From Hyperoodon ampullatus (taxonomy: Eukaryota; Chordata; Mammalia; Artiodactyla; Ziphiidae), in assembly GCA_949752795.1 (NCBI GenBank), contig OX457056.1, forward strand, positions 93,084,942 to 93,148,941: a DNA stretch of 64,000 nucleotides. The letters are read 5' to 3'. Positions 26,855 through 38,021 of this stretch are shown here, one piece after another. Numbering within the stretch: position 1 is the stretch's first letter; each line of letters begins with the position of its first letter. Position numbers and translations under genes: made by a program. The notes beneath the pieces are model-generated. The model saw only the letters and a list, made by a program, of their open reading frames with translations, had not been told where the DNA came from and made no database searches.

Positions 26855-27030
26855 TTTCCAAATACATCTGATATAAGAATCACCCAAGGTCTTATTAAAA
26901 ATAAAAATTCCTAGTCTTCCCCTAAAGATTCTGACTGGGGATGTCTTGGGTAAGAACCTGAAATGTATATTTTTTAAAATGTCCTTAGTGATTCTGATAA
27001 TCAGGCAAGTTTAAAAAATATTGTACTGGG
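26855..27030. mobile_element. MER5-type hAT (Charlie) DNA transposon remnant
   Basis: AAGAATCACCCAAGGTCTTA, AAATTCCTAGTCTTCCCCTA and TAGTGATTCTGATAATCAGG follow the MER5A order. It is non-autonomous and encodes no transposase. Confidence 0.7.
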
Positions 27031-27284
27031 ATTAAGCTAGACTGAATGAACATGGAAACACTGGTATAAGATCTGATTTTACAAGTGGATTCTGAAACAA
27101 ATTATGAAAAGTCACTAACAAATCTTATACAGAAGATACTGGAGTAAGGATACCTAACAGCATCTGTTTCTGTTATATTTTAAAGCTTAATTTTATTGAG
27201 AATGAAATCTTAAGTAGCTTTATAACAGATTTGAAAGCTAAGCCAGACATAGATACTAGAGAGACTTAAAAGATTCTCTTCTGG

Positions 27285-27644
27285 GGTTTCCCTGGTGGTG
27301 CAGTGGTTAAGAATCCGCCTGCCAATGCAGGGGACATGGGTTCAAGCCCTGGGCCGGGAAGATCCCACATGCCGCGGAGCAACTAAGCCCGTGTGCCACA
27401 ACTATTGAGCCTGTGCTCTAGAGCCTGCGTGCCACAACTACTGAGCACACGTGCCACAACTACTGAAGCCTGCACGCCTAGAGCCTGTGCTCTGCAACAA
27501 GAGAAGCCACCACAATGAGAAGCCTGAGCACTGCAACGAAGAGTAGCCCCCGCTCACTACCACTAAAAAGAAAGCCCACATGCAGCAACGAAGACCCAAG
27601 GCAGCCAAAAATAAATAAATAGATAAATAAATTAAAAAAAAAAA
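27285..27644 (+). mobile_element. CHR-1 SINE
   Basis: Starts GGTTTCCCTGGTGGTGCAGT, with CHR-1 blocks and an A-rich tail. The flanking duplication AAAAGATTCTCTTCTG (27268-27283) and AAAAGATTCCCTTCTG (27642-27657) differs at one base. Confidence 0.93.
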
Positions 27645-28705
27645 AGATTCCCTTCTGAGTATATAGTTAGTCTAATATCCTAGGTGTTTAACCTGCTAGG
27701 AATATAAACTCAAGTTGGAATTCAAGAGCAGCTCTCATATAACATTATTATTTAGAGTAATGTTATTTAGAATAATAATATTTAGTATTTGATTATTTAC
27801 CGTCATAAATAATTTCATATCATTTACGTCCCACTATTTAGTTCCCATATTCCACTTAGCTAGACACATAAAATCTTAAGTACTAGTTAATTTCACATCT
27901 GTTGGCAGGCAGAAATCCCACATTCAACTGTTTGGACTGGAATATCATGTGAATTTCAAATTCAAATACAGTAAAAATTTTGAAACTTCAGTTTACTACC
28001 ATATTTCTCATTTCTTCAAGAAAGTTTACCCATTGAGAATTTTTGGCAGTTAATCCAGTTAGAACATTTAGCATTTTTTTCTTCATATTATCAGAGATAC
28101 ATTCAATGTTATGTTTTTTGTTTTTTTTTACCCCACACTTGATTTTCCCTTTTATTTATATGTCACATTAGTATAGTACATTTGTTACAATTAAACCATT
28201 GTTACATTAACTAAAGTCCATATTGTATTCATATTTCCTTAGTCAGTGCTATGTTCTAAATCAAACTAATTTCCTCTCAAATTATAAGGAGTAAGAAAAT
28301 TCTCTGGGAAAAAAATATCTACTTTAAGTTGACAATTTCCTCACATTCACCAAACTTTGTTTTTTAAGAAAAGACATCAGCCTGCCCTGTGAATCATGTG
28401 GAGCAAATAGAAGCCCAGACTTAGGCATTAACCCCTATTCTTCTCTGCCTTTGGTATCCTGGCTTCTCAATTCCCTGGCATTCTTATTTTATTGTTATTT
28501 TAAAATGATAGGTACATGACACGGGAATTAATTTCCTTTTATTCCTATTTACATTGCTCCTATTTTCTTCCTCTCCTCTTAGGCAATCAATTAAATGTAT
28601 TTAACATGTATCTTTTCATTTGTATGTGTTTTTACAAAAATTAATATATTTGTGCATGGATTTTTAATAAACGAATATATACAATAAAAAAAAAAAGATA
28701 AGCCG

Positions 28706-28834
28706 GAGAATTTCCTGGCAGTGCAGTGATTAAGACTCTGTGCTTTCACTGCCGAGGGCATGGGTTCAATCCCTGGTCAGGGAACTAAGCTCCTGCAAGC
28801 GGCACAGCACAGCCAATAAATAAATAAATAAAAT
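28706..28834 (+). mobile_element. Short tRNA-derived SINE
   Basis: AATTTCCTGGCAGTGCAGTG head, GGTTCAATCCCTGGTCAGGG and a tail of AAAT repeats. No clear target-site duplication. Confidence 0.85.
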
Positions 28835-28977
28835 AAGACAGGCCACTTATTTTATCAATGTGATTTCATAAGAGTTCTATTGTAAAATATTGTTTGCCTT
28901 CATTAGTAGGTACAGAAAAAAGAAGAAAACAGTTATTCCTTTGACAATTCTAACAAGATCCAAAGATGTATGCAATC

Positions 28978-29130
28978 ACCTCATTTATTTAGAGAACATT
29001 TCAGGACCTACAACATTCCAGACACTATATTAAGCAATGGAGAAATAAAAAACAAGAAGCATAATTCCTGCCCTCAAAGAACTATCCAGCTTTGTGCAGA
29101 AATATCAGTAAGATCTTCAAAAATCTCCAA
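28978..29130 (-). repeat. L2 LINE fragment
   Basis: CATTCCAGACACTATATTAA followed by TAATTCCTGCCCTCAAAGAA resembles the reverse of the L2 3' end. Confidence 0.55.
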
Positions 29131-29984
29131 ACAAAAAATTTAATCTTTAAAAATTGAATAATTATGTTGGGTGGAAGAAAGGAGGTGGGAGTTATAAAGT
29201 TTAAAACAAACTGTTAAACTAAAGTGAATCTGTTATTTGGGCAAATCATGTTCAGGTCTCTTGTTGCTAACCACAGCATCTAGTAGCAGTCTTGGTCCAA
29301 TACATTTCAAGACAATTTTTTTTTTAACTCTACCATCTGAAAGGTCAGTATACACTAAAGTGTTCCTGTGATGTCTCCTATGCAAAGATCCTATTGTATC
29401 CCAAAGAGTTTCCATATTTTTTCAAGTCACATTTCTAAATCTTTCCATTTTCCACAGCTTACCTGAGACGAAGACAAAGAGTGTGATGTCCCACAGCCAT
29501 TGATAAAAACTGGTAAAGGATGAGGAATTATTTGTGGACATGACAGGAAGATTATACCTCAGAAGAAAGTACCCGAAGACACAATAATTTAGTGAAATTA
29601 GAAACAAACCCCAGTAAAATAAGTTGGCTCTATGACAGGGCTTATGTTAGAAATCAAAGATTATACATGCCCTATGAAAGCTCCAAGTTTGATTCTGATA
29701 TGGGAGGGCATGAAATGAGACAGGAACTAATGTCAGTTATAATGATAGTTTAGATAGGAAATACTGGCCTAAAACTAGTTTTAAATTCTAATTTTTATAT
29801 TAACACATTGCTATCATCATTGTGAAAAACCAAACTCTTCAACAAATGATCATTATATTTTACACAAATTTATTCTAAGGGGCAAAGAACGTCATAATTT
29901 AAAAATATTAACCAATTTGGCCAATACCACCTAATAAGTTAATCACTTTTTTCCCCTCATCTTCATTACATAATAAAAAGAGAA

Positions 29985-29986
<2 letters not shown>

Positions 29987-30016
<30 letters not shown>
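29987..30016. repeat. AC microsatellite
   Basis: About 15 uninterrupted AC repeats. Confidence 0.95.
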
Positions 30017-30020
<4 letters not shown>

Positions 30021-30453
30021 GAAATCTACTTTTAATTGAAGTGGGAGTTCAAGTCTTTTAAATTACATGTACATAAACATTATGCAATAACAGGAACTTA
30101 TCATTTCCCTCTCTTCCTTCAAATGCCACTTTCCTCAAAATATGCTTCTGCACAAGATTTCTTCCTGTTGGAGCTGCCACCTTGTTTCATATTGCTACAT
30201 GCAAATCCAAAAATGAAGGAAACTATTATACTCATCTAGAAGAATATCAAGAAAGAATACTGATCTTAATGGAGGTACAGTTTAAGCCTGATTTGGGGTC
30301 AACATGAAAATATTTTATTAGAAACTACATTAAAGCAGGTTTCATCTAGGCAAATTATACATTTTAAATACTTATGTTCCCAAAATCTGATTATGCCACA
30401 AAACTAACCAAGGCCTGCCTGTGTAGTAGAAAACGGAAGGTGACTTAATTTCT

Positions 30454-30486
30454 CACGTCACTAAAATGACGTGCCAAATTACGTCA
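30454..30486. promoter_or_regulatory. Cluster of three CRE-like sites (candidate)
   Basis: An inverted repeat CACGTCA / TGACGTG (30454-30460 and 30467-30473, 6-base spacer) is followed by TTACGTCA at 30479-30486. TGACGT is the core of CREB/ATF sites. It lies in CHIC2 intron 1, about 3.2 kb downstream of exon 1. Function is not shown. Confidence 0.4.
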
Positions 30487-30813
30487 TATGAGAATATAGT
30501 GATGTCTAAAATGAGAGTAATATTATAATATGATGTAGTAAATCATAGGGGGAAAAAGAGTAGAAATATTCAACTATAAGGGTCTACTCAAAAGTGAAAT
30601 CTGTGAAAAACACATATGGATGGATCTGTATCTTTTCCGACTGATCTGTATTACAGATGATTCTATACATTACACTATAATTGACTTTCAAGGGAAAAGG
30701 GCTCTGAACAGTTCCTTAGTTTAAATAAATGGGTAGGGGGTAGGGCAGCTGCAGTGATAAGCTTAACCAGTCTTATTATAACTATTTTAATAGCTCTTCC
30801 CATTTATACTTAA

Positions 30814-30999
30814 GATTTTTTTTTTGATGTGGACCATTTTTCAAGTCTTTATTGAATTTGTTACAATATTGCTTCTATTTTATGTTTTGGTTTTTTGGCC
30901 GCGAGGCATATGGGATCTTAGCTCCCCAACCAGGGATCGAACCCACACCCCCTGCATTGGAAGGCAAAGTCTTAACCACTGGACCGCCAGAGAAGTCCC
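30814..30999 (-). mobile_element. Short tRNA-derived SINE
   Basis: Reverse orientation, with GGTTTTTTGGCCGCGAGGCA and an end that is the reverse complement of GGACTTCTCTGGCGGTCCAG. A perfect 15-bp duplication, CCCATTTATACTTAA, lies at 30799-30813 and 31000-31014. Confidence 0.92.
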
Positions 31000-31703
31000 C
31001 CCATTTATACTTAAAGGCAAGAAAAACTGAATATGCTCAACAGGTATAGCAACCCATAAACACCAATTTCAAAAATCTTTATAGGTGTTAACTGGGTTCC
31101 TATTGGCACAGTAAGCCTGTGAATTATGTATGACAGAGTCATGTAAAAAAAGTTTTGCATTACTGTTACTATATTTATATATGGCACCACAAAACAGGAT
31201 TAGGTTTTCAATGCAGAAAGATTCTTATTAATCCTCACTGAAACATTTCACACAATAATCTAACCTCATACAAATTGTCTAGAAATGGAAAAACAAGACT
31301 AAAGTGAATCACTATTAGGTTTGAAAATGGCAGTTCAGATTTCTTAGTACTGTGTTTTACACCTATGTTTCTCAAAGTGGAACACTGTGTGTGTGAATGA
31401 TAATAAAGGCTAATATCTATTGAGCACAGTACCATACAATGTGATGAATTCTTTGCATGTATTTTCTCAATTAATCCTTAATAATTTTAACAGTGAGGAA
31501 CTATAACTATCCCCATCTTAAATGAAGAGTCTTAGATAAATAATTTACCCAAAAAGTGGCAGAGGATAGATCTGAACCCAGAGCCTAGAACCAAGGTAAC
31601 AGGAAAGAAAGGGAAGTTGCTGAGGGAGATCGCAGAAAAATTAACTCCCCTCATAGAAAGGCATACTGTTTACTGGTGGCATATAGTTCCTCTTATACTC
31701 TGG

Positions 31704-31892
31704 AATAGTGGTTTTCAATCCTGGGTACATATTTGAATCACCTGTGAAACTTTTTAAACAAGCTATGCAAGCCTGGGACACTCACTCAGATAACTGGCTT
31801 TCAACTGGGGCAAAGACAAGGCTTTTTTTTTTTTTTTTTTTAAGCTCCCCAGGTGATTCTAATGGGCAACTAACATTGAGAACCACTAATAA
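31704..31892. mobile_element. MER5-type hAT (Charlie) remnant
   Basis: Terminal motifs TAGTGGTTTTCAATCCTGGG and CATTGAGAACCACTA are near-inverted, as in MER5 elements, with TCCCCAGGTGATTCTAATGG inside. A T tract (31824-31843) interrupts it. Confidence 0.75.
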
Positions 31893-33399
31893 TTCTCTCC
31901 ACTCTGTTAACCTCTCTAAGCAGCCAACTAAAATCAAATTTACTAATCACCTATTTGGTTCTGAGCACTTTGCCTATTATATTTTCCATCATGCCCAAGA
32001 AAGTACTTAGCTTTTCTTTTCCTTAAACAGAGGAAACATTATAACTATAGTTGCACCTTTTCAAATAAAATATTGCCAGCTTTTTTTTTGACAAGAGGAA
32101 GGTAAGGGGCAGGGTGGCCAGACAACATGATAAAGTTTGAGAACTCTTCTTTAAGCACTCCTTAGGTTTAAAAGAATGTAAAAAGGGCCTAATAGTCAAA
32201 CAAATCTTAAATGGCAGGCTCTAAAGACTTAAAAATTTGTGATATATGTTAAAAAAAGATTTAATATCCCACTATATTTGGTTATATTTCTTAATTCTGC
32301 TGGTGATAACAGTTAAAATACTAAGTAACTGTTACTGTGGTGATGAATTCCATTGTCTTCTCATGGCACTATGACAGCACTTAGGCAGAGTTTTCACCCT
32401 GGTTAAGTCACCTGAATATAAACTAACAGGTGCTAAAGAAATCAAAGCATTACAGAAGCACACCCAAACAACAATATGGCTGGTCACATCATGTATTGAG
32501 AAATGCAAGGGTTTTGCTGACGATCTTATATGAAAAGTCTTACTGTTTCACTAAAAGTTATTCACTGCAAGACCCACTCACCCTAAACCAAAAATATAAT
32601 GAAAAGTGTTCCAGGCAGTCTCAGACTTGCTGGCCCTTTTATTATACTAAAAAGGTGAAGTGGGGAGATATCTGACAAGCCTGAAGTTTGACCTAGGATT
32701 TGAACAGAGATCTAAAATGAAAAACAGTATAAATACTTCAAGTTGTACAAAACTCTGGACTTCGCAGAGAAACATTACAAAACTTCCTGCTTCCGGACAG
32801 CTCATTATTTGGTTCAAGTCTTCACATTCCTTTATTAGTCATGACCTTTCAGAAAGCTCTCCTTCCTTATTGTTTGAATAATATTGCGCTTTTAAAATGT
32901 TGCCAGTTGGACTTACAGGAACCCTTATCAAATGAAGAAGCCATCCCAGAGTTCATGCCCAAAGGAGGGACTTAGATTACTGAGAACCCTCAGTAAACTG
33001 AGCGGTGTGTGCCCATCACATAGATTTTTTTTAAAAATTATGTGTAAGCATACATCGTTCGGCATCTTAAATATATATGTTCATCTATACGTGTTTTTTA
33101 ATCATATACAATTACAGGAACTTGCACTAGTTCCGCAGAAACTGACTCTGCAAGAACTGGGAAGACCTGTGGGTGTGTGAAATACACAAGAACAGGGAAC
33201 CACTCATTACCGATCATCACTGGGGTCTCACCGGGCCCAGATCTGGCCTCTCTGAGCCATATGTCACTAGCCTCAAAGGCACAGACGAGGAGACAGCAGC
33301 ACAGGGTTAACTGGATGAGAAAACAGGGGGAGACACCTCAGAAATGCGTATTTCCACCCTAAAGCTGAAGGGGTGGCCGGAAGGGCAGACCCTGAAGAA

Positions 33400-34345
33400 T
33401 AACCTTCCTTCTGGGATCCGTCAAGGCGCCCAGGCCCGAAGGGCCTACTAAGAGGGGTGCGGGGGGAGGGAGGGCAGCGTCTGTCCCCACTTCAGAACCC
33501 GAAACCAATGAAAATAAAGCAAGTTTTCACTTCCTGGTCGCCTACTCCTCCCGCAGGCCTCCGACACCAGACGCACACCGGGGCGAGAGAGCCCCCGCGG
33601 AGTAAGGGGCCCGCCCCAGCCCTGCACCTCCCGTCCTCGCCCTCGCCCTCCTCCGGGCCTTACACGGTGACGTGACCGGAGCCGCGGACCACCACTGGGT
33701 CCGGCGAGTACTTGAGCAGCTGCTCCTCCAAGGCCCGCTCCTCGTCCTCCTCCTCCTCATAGATCTCGTCGAAATCCGCCATCCTGAGCCTCCGAGGCCC
33801 CCTGCCCGAAGGGGCCTGTCCAGGGGCTGAGACCGGGATACGGGCTGGCAAGGCGGCGGAGGCTGAGGGGAGTCGCTGCCGCGGGCTCCGAGGCCGCGGA
33901 GTTCACTCTAGGCTGTCTCGGCGTCGGCTACAGAGGAGATGGGGTCCCGGCCGTCGTCGCCGCCATTACCGTCAACAATAACAACAACACAATGTCAACA
34001 TCCGCCCAAGAGCCGACACCTCCACCAGCGCCGCCGCCGCAGCAGCAGCAACTCAGGCAACCACAGCAACAGCCTGCGCCTCCTGCAACGGGAGCACCGG
34101 TCTACGGCATCGCGAGACTTCCCGGGAGGGCGCGCGGGCGCGCGAGCACGCGAGCACGCGAGCACGCGGGCTGGATGGCGGGAGCGCGCACGTGAGACCT
34201 CGCTCGCTCCCCCAGGTCGCTTTCGTTCCTCCACTTCCAGCCGCCGACGGCTCCTCGGACACGCGCTCCCGCAGGCGCGGCACCGCCCCCCAGCAGAGGG
34301 GTCGCGGACCCACAGGGGGGAGTGTCTCTGGGATCTGGTGGCGTT
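33400..34345. promoter_or_regulatory. CHIC2: CHIC2 CpG-island promoter and 5' UTR
   Basis: Dense CpG-rich sequence surrounds exon 1, in sharp contrast to the A/T-rich flanks. It includes CCG/CAG triplets (34030-34050), three perfect 8-bp units CGAGCACG (34143-34166), an E-box CACGTG at 34189-34194 and a YY1-like CCGCCATTA near 33960. No TATA box is evident, as expected for a housekeeping-type island. The transcription start cannot be placed from sequence alone; it should lie somewhere between about 33800 and 34200 on the minus strand. Such islands are commonly bidirectional, but I have no evidence for a stable divergent transcript. Confidence 0.85.
33664..33782 (-). CDS. CHIC2: CHIC2 coding exon 1 (residues 1-39 plus two bases of codon 40)
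   Basis: First coding exon of CHIC2 (cysteine-rich hydrophobic domain protein 2), a small palmitoylated protein of the plasma membrane and post-Golgi vesicles. Translation starts MADFDEIYEEEEDEERALEE and continues to GSGHVT, which I recognise as the acidic CHIC2 N terminus. The start at 33782 has A at -3 and G at +4, a strong Kozak context, and ATGGCGG there also resembles a YY1 site. The exon ends after GT of codon 40 at a donor gtaagg; exon 2 supplies the A, giving Val and then Phe-Gly-Leu-Ser. The exon lies inside a CpG island. The known full protein is about 165 residues; only the first 109 are encoded here. An acidic run (residues 6-20) precedes a leucine-containing stretch (EEQLLKYS). 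In humans this locus at 4q12 is a known ETV6 fusion partner and lies in the interval lost when FIP1L1-PDGFRA forms; that is family knowledge, not seen here. Confidence 0.96.
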
Positions 34346-34807
34346 GACCCCGACTCAAAGAACAGATCTCTGAGTGTCCAGTGAGGCACTTAGTTCCCCA
34401 GAGTAATGTCTAACCGAAACAACAACAAAAAAAACCCTGGTTGGAATAGAGAATTTATTGTGTATGTGGTTGCCAGTTTATCTAATAATCGAATCTCACT
34501 TTTCGTCAGTTTTTTTTAGTCTGTGATGAGAACCAGAGTCTGTACTTTTCCAATTTGAGGAACCCAACAGACACTGCAAATATGTTTTGTCCACTATAAT
34601 ACAGGATTTTTAAAAACAATGTCTAAAATCAAACATCTTGTCCCATTATCCCCTTAAATATAGTCCAGTAGATGAGGCCAATTATGCTGATTTTTTTTTC
34701 CTACAAGAAAAGTCATGCCATGAAGCAAAATTGACAAATTCTCTGGATTCCAGATTAGAAGAAGTTTCCTGCCCCAACTTCCTCACCAGCCATAACCTCT
34801 TTTCTCC

Positions 34808-34840
34808 CTTAAGAACTTAGGGATTCCCTAAGTTCTTAAG
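34808..34840. repeat. Perfect 33-bp palindrome (15-bp arms, 3-base loop)
   Basis: CTTAAGAACTTAGGG, spacer ATT, then its exact reverse complement CCCTAAGTTCTTAAG. It lies about 1 kb upstream of CHIC2 exon 1. There is no T run or gene end to suggest a terminator. Confidence 0.9.
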
Positions 34841-35289
34841 CTCCTCCCAGGAAAGGAAAAGTGAAGGAAGGAGAGGGGAGGTACAGTTTAATGGATTCCC
34901 CTTACCAGTCTAGACTACCAGTAAAGGCTTAAGGTTCACACTGGGCACTTGGCTTCATAGTCAAGAACCTGCCCAGGCAAATAGTTCAGGGGCAGGAGTG
35001 GGCTCCGGAGAGAGTCCAGGACAAGGAACATACACTGTGCGGGCAGGAAAGGGTAGTCATACCCAGTGCTGGTGAGAATATTCTCCAAGTACAGTGTTCA
35101 CTTCTACCAGTTTAGGTGGGTCGTTGTTAAAGTTGAGAAAGTGCAGGGGAGGGCAATTAGGACAGTGAGTGAGAAATGCCAAAGAACCTCCTACTGGTAA
35201 TGGCTGAAGAAAATGAGCATAGTTAGCCAAGAAAAGATGAAGGAAAGACATAGTAGATAGTATCAGACTTGCTATGTATCTCTCCTGAG

Positions 35290-35450
35290 TACATTTATTC
35301 ATTCGACAAACATTTACTGAGCTCCAACCATGTGTCAGGCACTGTCGGGTGTGTGTGTGTGTGTGTAATGAGGTACAGTTCCTGCCTTCCAGTAGCTTAT
35401 TTATCACTAAGGCAAGCAATCATAATCCTATCGAGTGCTCCCAGAGGAGT
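35290..35450 (-). repeat. L2 LINE fragment with GT microsatellite
   Basis: ACATTTACTGAGCTCCAACC and GTGTCAGGCACTG are L2 in reverse; a GT run (35349-35367) follows. Confidence 0.65.
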
Positions 35451-35479
35451 ATCAGAGGGTGGTAATACAGCACACAGGA

Positions 35480-35705
35480 GGCAGCTTGGTTTGGTGATTA
35501 ACTGCCTGCCTGCCTGCCTCTCTTTGAATCTCAGCTCTGCTACTTACAATGTGACACTGGACAAGTCATTTAACTTCTCTGTTCCTCATGTGTAAGATGA
35601 GGATAATAATAGTACTACCCCACTGGGCTGCTCTGCAGATTAAACAGATTACTACACGTGAAATGCGTAGAAGAAAGCCAGGCACACAGTAAATATTGGA
35701 TGGCA
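35480..35705 (+). repeat. MIR SINE
   Basis: CTCAGCTCTGCTACTTACAA, CAAGTCATTTAACTTCTCTG and CCAGGCACACAGTAAATATT follow MIR order. A short TGCC tandem run (35503-35518) lies near its 5' side. Confidence 0.85.
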
Positions 35706-36602
35706 ATAGGAGATCTCTAAGGCCCCATCCAACTAATCAACTCTATGAGGATCAGCACAATTTTTTGCATTATGTAATGCTTTACTGTTTATGAAGCACA
35801 TACATATTATTTAATATTCCCCAAGAACTCTGTGAGGTAATCTAGGATGTAATTGATTCCTTAGTTTCAAAGATGCTATGTGACTGCCCCACAGCCAAAT
35901 GGCTATGTAAGAGTCAAACTCAGGGCTTCAATTCAGTGCACTGGGTAGGCCAAGCTCCTGAATTTCTTTCTTGGCAGGAACTAGGAGGCCAAGTGGCTGC
36001 GCTCAGTTAAAGGAATGGCTGCAAATGGGAGGGTGAGAGAAGGGAACCAGAGAAAGAAAGGTCAGTATGTTCCAGACATGGCCCACAACCTGTGTGCCGT
36101 GACTGAGAATTCACCTTTCTGTAGAAATAGTGGCAAAGATAAGGGGTTGGTGCCCCAAAGTTTCTAAATCATCACACAGCTGACAATTTCCCAAGGGCAG
36201 GGGAAGTCACCCACGGCCCTTTAAATCTCCAGCACTTTCCATAGCTCCTGCTTCAGAGAAGGAGCTCAATAAATGCTTTCTGAATTGAGATATATTGTTC
36301 CTGGTGCTATTTCCAGAACATCATGAGTTAATTAGGCTTTTGAGGACTGTGAGAATCTCACCCTTATCTTAACACTGGTTCTGTGTGGGAGAAATGTTCT
36401 TATTCTAAGATCTATTCAACAGAGAGAACTTTGTAACTCCCACTGCCTCAGTGTAAGGCAGGGGCTGCCTTATTTTTGCTCCTCCTATTTTACGCTTCTT
36501 TTTCCTGTTCTGAAAAACCTGTCAGAGCCAGCAAAAGGGTGTAGGACCTGGGAACAAGGCCAAGAGGGTAAGGGAAGATGAGTCAAGCATTTTCCTGATG
36601 AT

Positions 36603-36820
36603 TGGGCTTCCCTGGTGGCGCAGTGGTTGAGAGTCTGCCTGCCGATGCAGGGGACACGGGTTCGTGTCCCAGTCCAGGAAGATCCCACATGCCACGGAGC
36701 GGCTGGGCCCGTGAGCCATGGCCGCTGAGCCTGCGCGTCCGGAGCCTGTGCTCCGCAACGGGAGAGGCCACAACAGTGAGAGGCCCGCGTACCGCAAAAA
36801 AAAAAAAAAAAAAAAAAAAT
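36603..36820 (+). mobile_element. CHR-2 SINE
   Basis: Starts GGGCTTCCCTGGTGGCGCAG and ends in a tail of about 24 A. Flanking TTTCCTGATGAT (36591-36602) and TTCCCTGATGAT (36821-36832) form a near-perfect duplication. Confidence 0.95.
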
Positions 36821-37109
36821 TTCCCTGATGATGGTTGACATCATAATCCCAAACTCCATTTCCAGCCCTCCAGGGTCCAGCTTCCTGTCACACTCCTTTT
36901 CCAGTCTCTTACTGGGGACAAATCTCCCTTCTTAGTATCTTTTCCCTCAGTATTCAGGTGCTCTCCTGCACTCTGCAGTATGGACTCCCCTCCATTTGAG
37001 CTCCCCTTTACATTCCTGCTTCACACACTTTCACATTTACCCTCACACCAAAAGGCTCAAAACCAAACAGGAAGGTGCCTCAGAGGCCTCATGAGGCAGC
37101 AAATCTGCA

Positions 37110-37271
37110 GTTGCTTTTAAGGCAAATATCCCTAGATTTGAAAACTTCCAAGTTCTGTCATTACCTAGCTGAGTGGCCTTGGGTAGTTTCAACTTTCTAA
37201 GCTTCCTTTTCTTCATCCTGAAATGGGACCTATGTCATGGGGTTATCAAGGGTCAAATGAGATAATGCATG
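37110..37271 (+). repeat. MIR SINE, interrupted by an LTR
   Basis: GAGTGGCCTTGGGTAGTTTC and GGTCAAATGAGATAATGCAT match the MIR middle and 3' part. It breaks at GCATG, where the MaLR LTR begins. Confidence 0.75.
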
Positions 37272-37653
37272 TGCTATGAGCTGAATCGTGTCTCCCCAAA
37301 ATTTATATACAGAAGCCCTAACCCCCAAGGGGACGGTATTTGGAGACAGGGCCTTTGGGAGGTAATTAGGTTTAGATGAGATCATGAGGCTGGGGTCCTC
37401 AGGACAGGATTAGCGTCCTTATAAGAAGTCACCAGAGAGCTTACTCTCCCCACCACCCTTGCCTTGGTGTGAGGACACAGAAGGAAGACTTCCATCTGCA
37501 AGCCAGGAAGCTGGTTCTCACCAGGAACCAAATTGGCGAGCACTATGATCTTTCTGCAGACTTCCAGTGTCTCCAGAACTTGTGAGAAATAAATTTCTGT
37601 TGTTTAAGCCACCCAGTCTATGGTATTTTGTTACAGCAGCCTGAGCTAAGACA
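37272..37653 (+). mobile_element. Solo MaLR LTR (MST/MLT1A-like)
   Basis: A 382-bp LTR starting TGCTATGAGCTGAAT and ending GAGCTAAGACA, with the MaLR landmarks GCCTTTGGGAGGTAATTAGG, AGCCAGGAAGCTGG and TTTAAGCCACCCAGTCTATG. A 5-bp duplication GCATG flanks it (37267-37271 and 37654-37658). No internal retroviral sequence is present. Confidence 0.9.
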
Positions 37654-37659
37654 GCATGT

Positions 37660-38020
37660 AAACCCTCATTTGTTCACTCATTCCTTCATTAAACAAATAT
37701 GCACTGAATTACTCCCGTGTGCCATTCTCTGCACCAGGAACTAGGGTTTAGCAATAAGGTAGTGAATGAAACACAGTCCCTGCCTTCATGAAGCATAAAG
37801 TCCATGTGGGAAGGGTGACAGACAACTATAAAAATAATTAACTATCAGAATTGTGATCAATCCTGTGGAGAAGTACAGGGGACCATGAGAGCTAATGGAC
37901 CTAACTTATCCTGAGAAATCAGGAATTCTCCTCTGGGGAAATGACATTTAAGATAATGAGCTAAGCAAAAGTATGAGGGTGGGGAAATAGAAAAGAGGAG
38001 AAAGTTCTAAGGCAGTGAAA
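37660..38020 (-). repeat. L2 LINE fragment
   Basis: TCATTCCTTCATTAAACAAA, CCCGTGTGCCATTCTCTGCA and CAGTCCCTGCCTTCATGAAG are L2 in reverse. Similar sequence resumes after the CDK2AP1 retrocopy at about 39554-39730, suggesting one L2 split by later insertions. Confidence 0.65.
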
Positions 38021-38021
38021 A

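Larger units (their letters stand above)
9933..33663 (-). other. CHIC2: CHIC2 intron 1 (about 23.7 kb)
   Basis: Bounded by the exon 1 donor gtaagg (33658-33663) and the exon 2 acceptor tag (9933-9935). It holds eight SINEs of both orientations, L1M and L2 fragments, an LTR, two MER5 elements and microsatellites, listed separately. I saw no coding exon of another gene. The stretches 10225-10670, 11990-12780, 13430-14590, 17110-18380, 20000-21120, 23970-25690, 27660-28970, 29130-29980 and 31890-33400 contain nothing I can name beyond A/T-rich unique or highly decayed sequence. Confidence 0.9.

Noticed and set aside
33992..34195. Plus-strand frame starting MSTSAQEPTPPPAPPP in the CHIC2 island, and other frames there
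   Set aside because: Proline/glutamine-rich translation of CCG/CAG triplets antisense to the CHIC2 5' region; no match to a known protein and no sign of splicing.
34808..34840. Palindrome as a transcription terminator
   Set aside because: Intrinsic terminators are bacterial features; this is mammalian intergenic DNA with no adjacent gene end.
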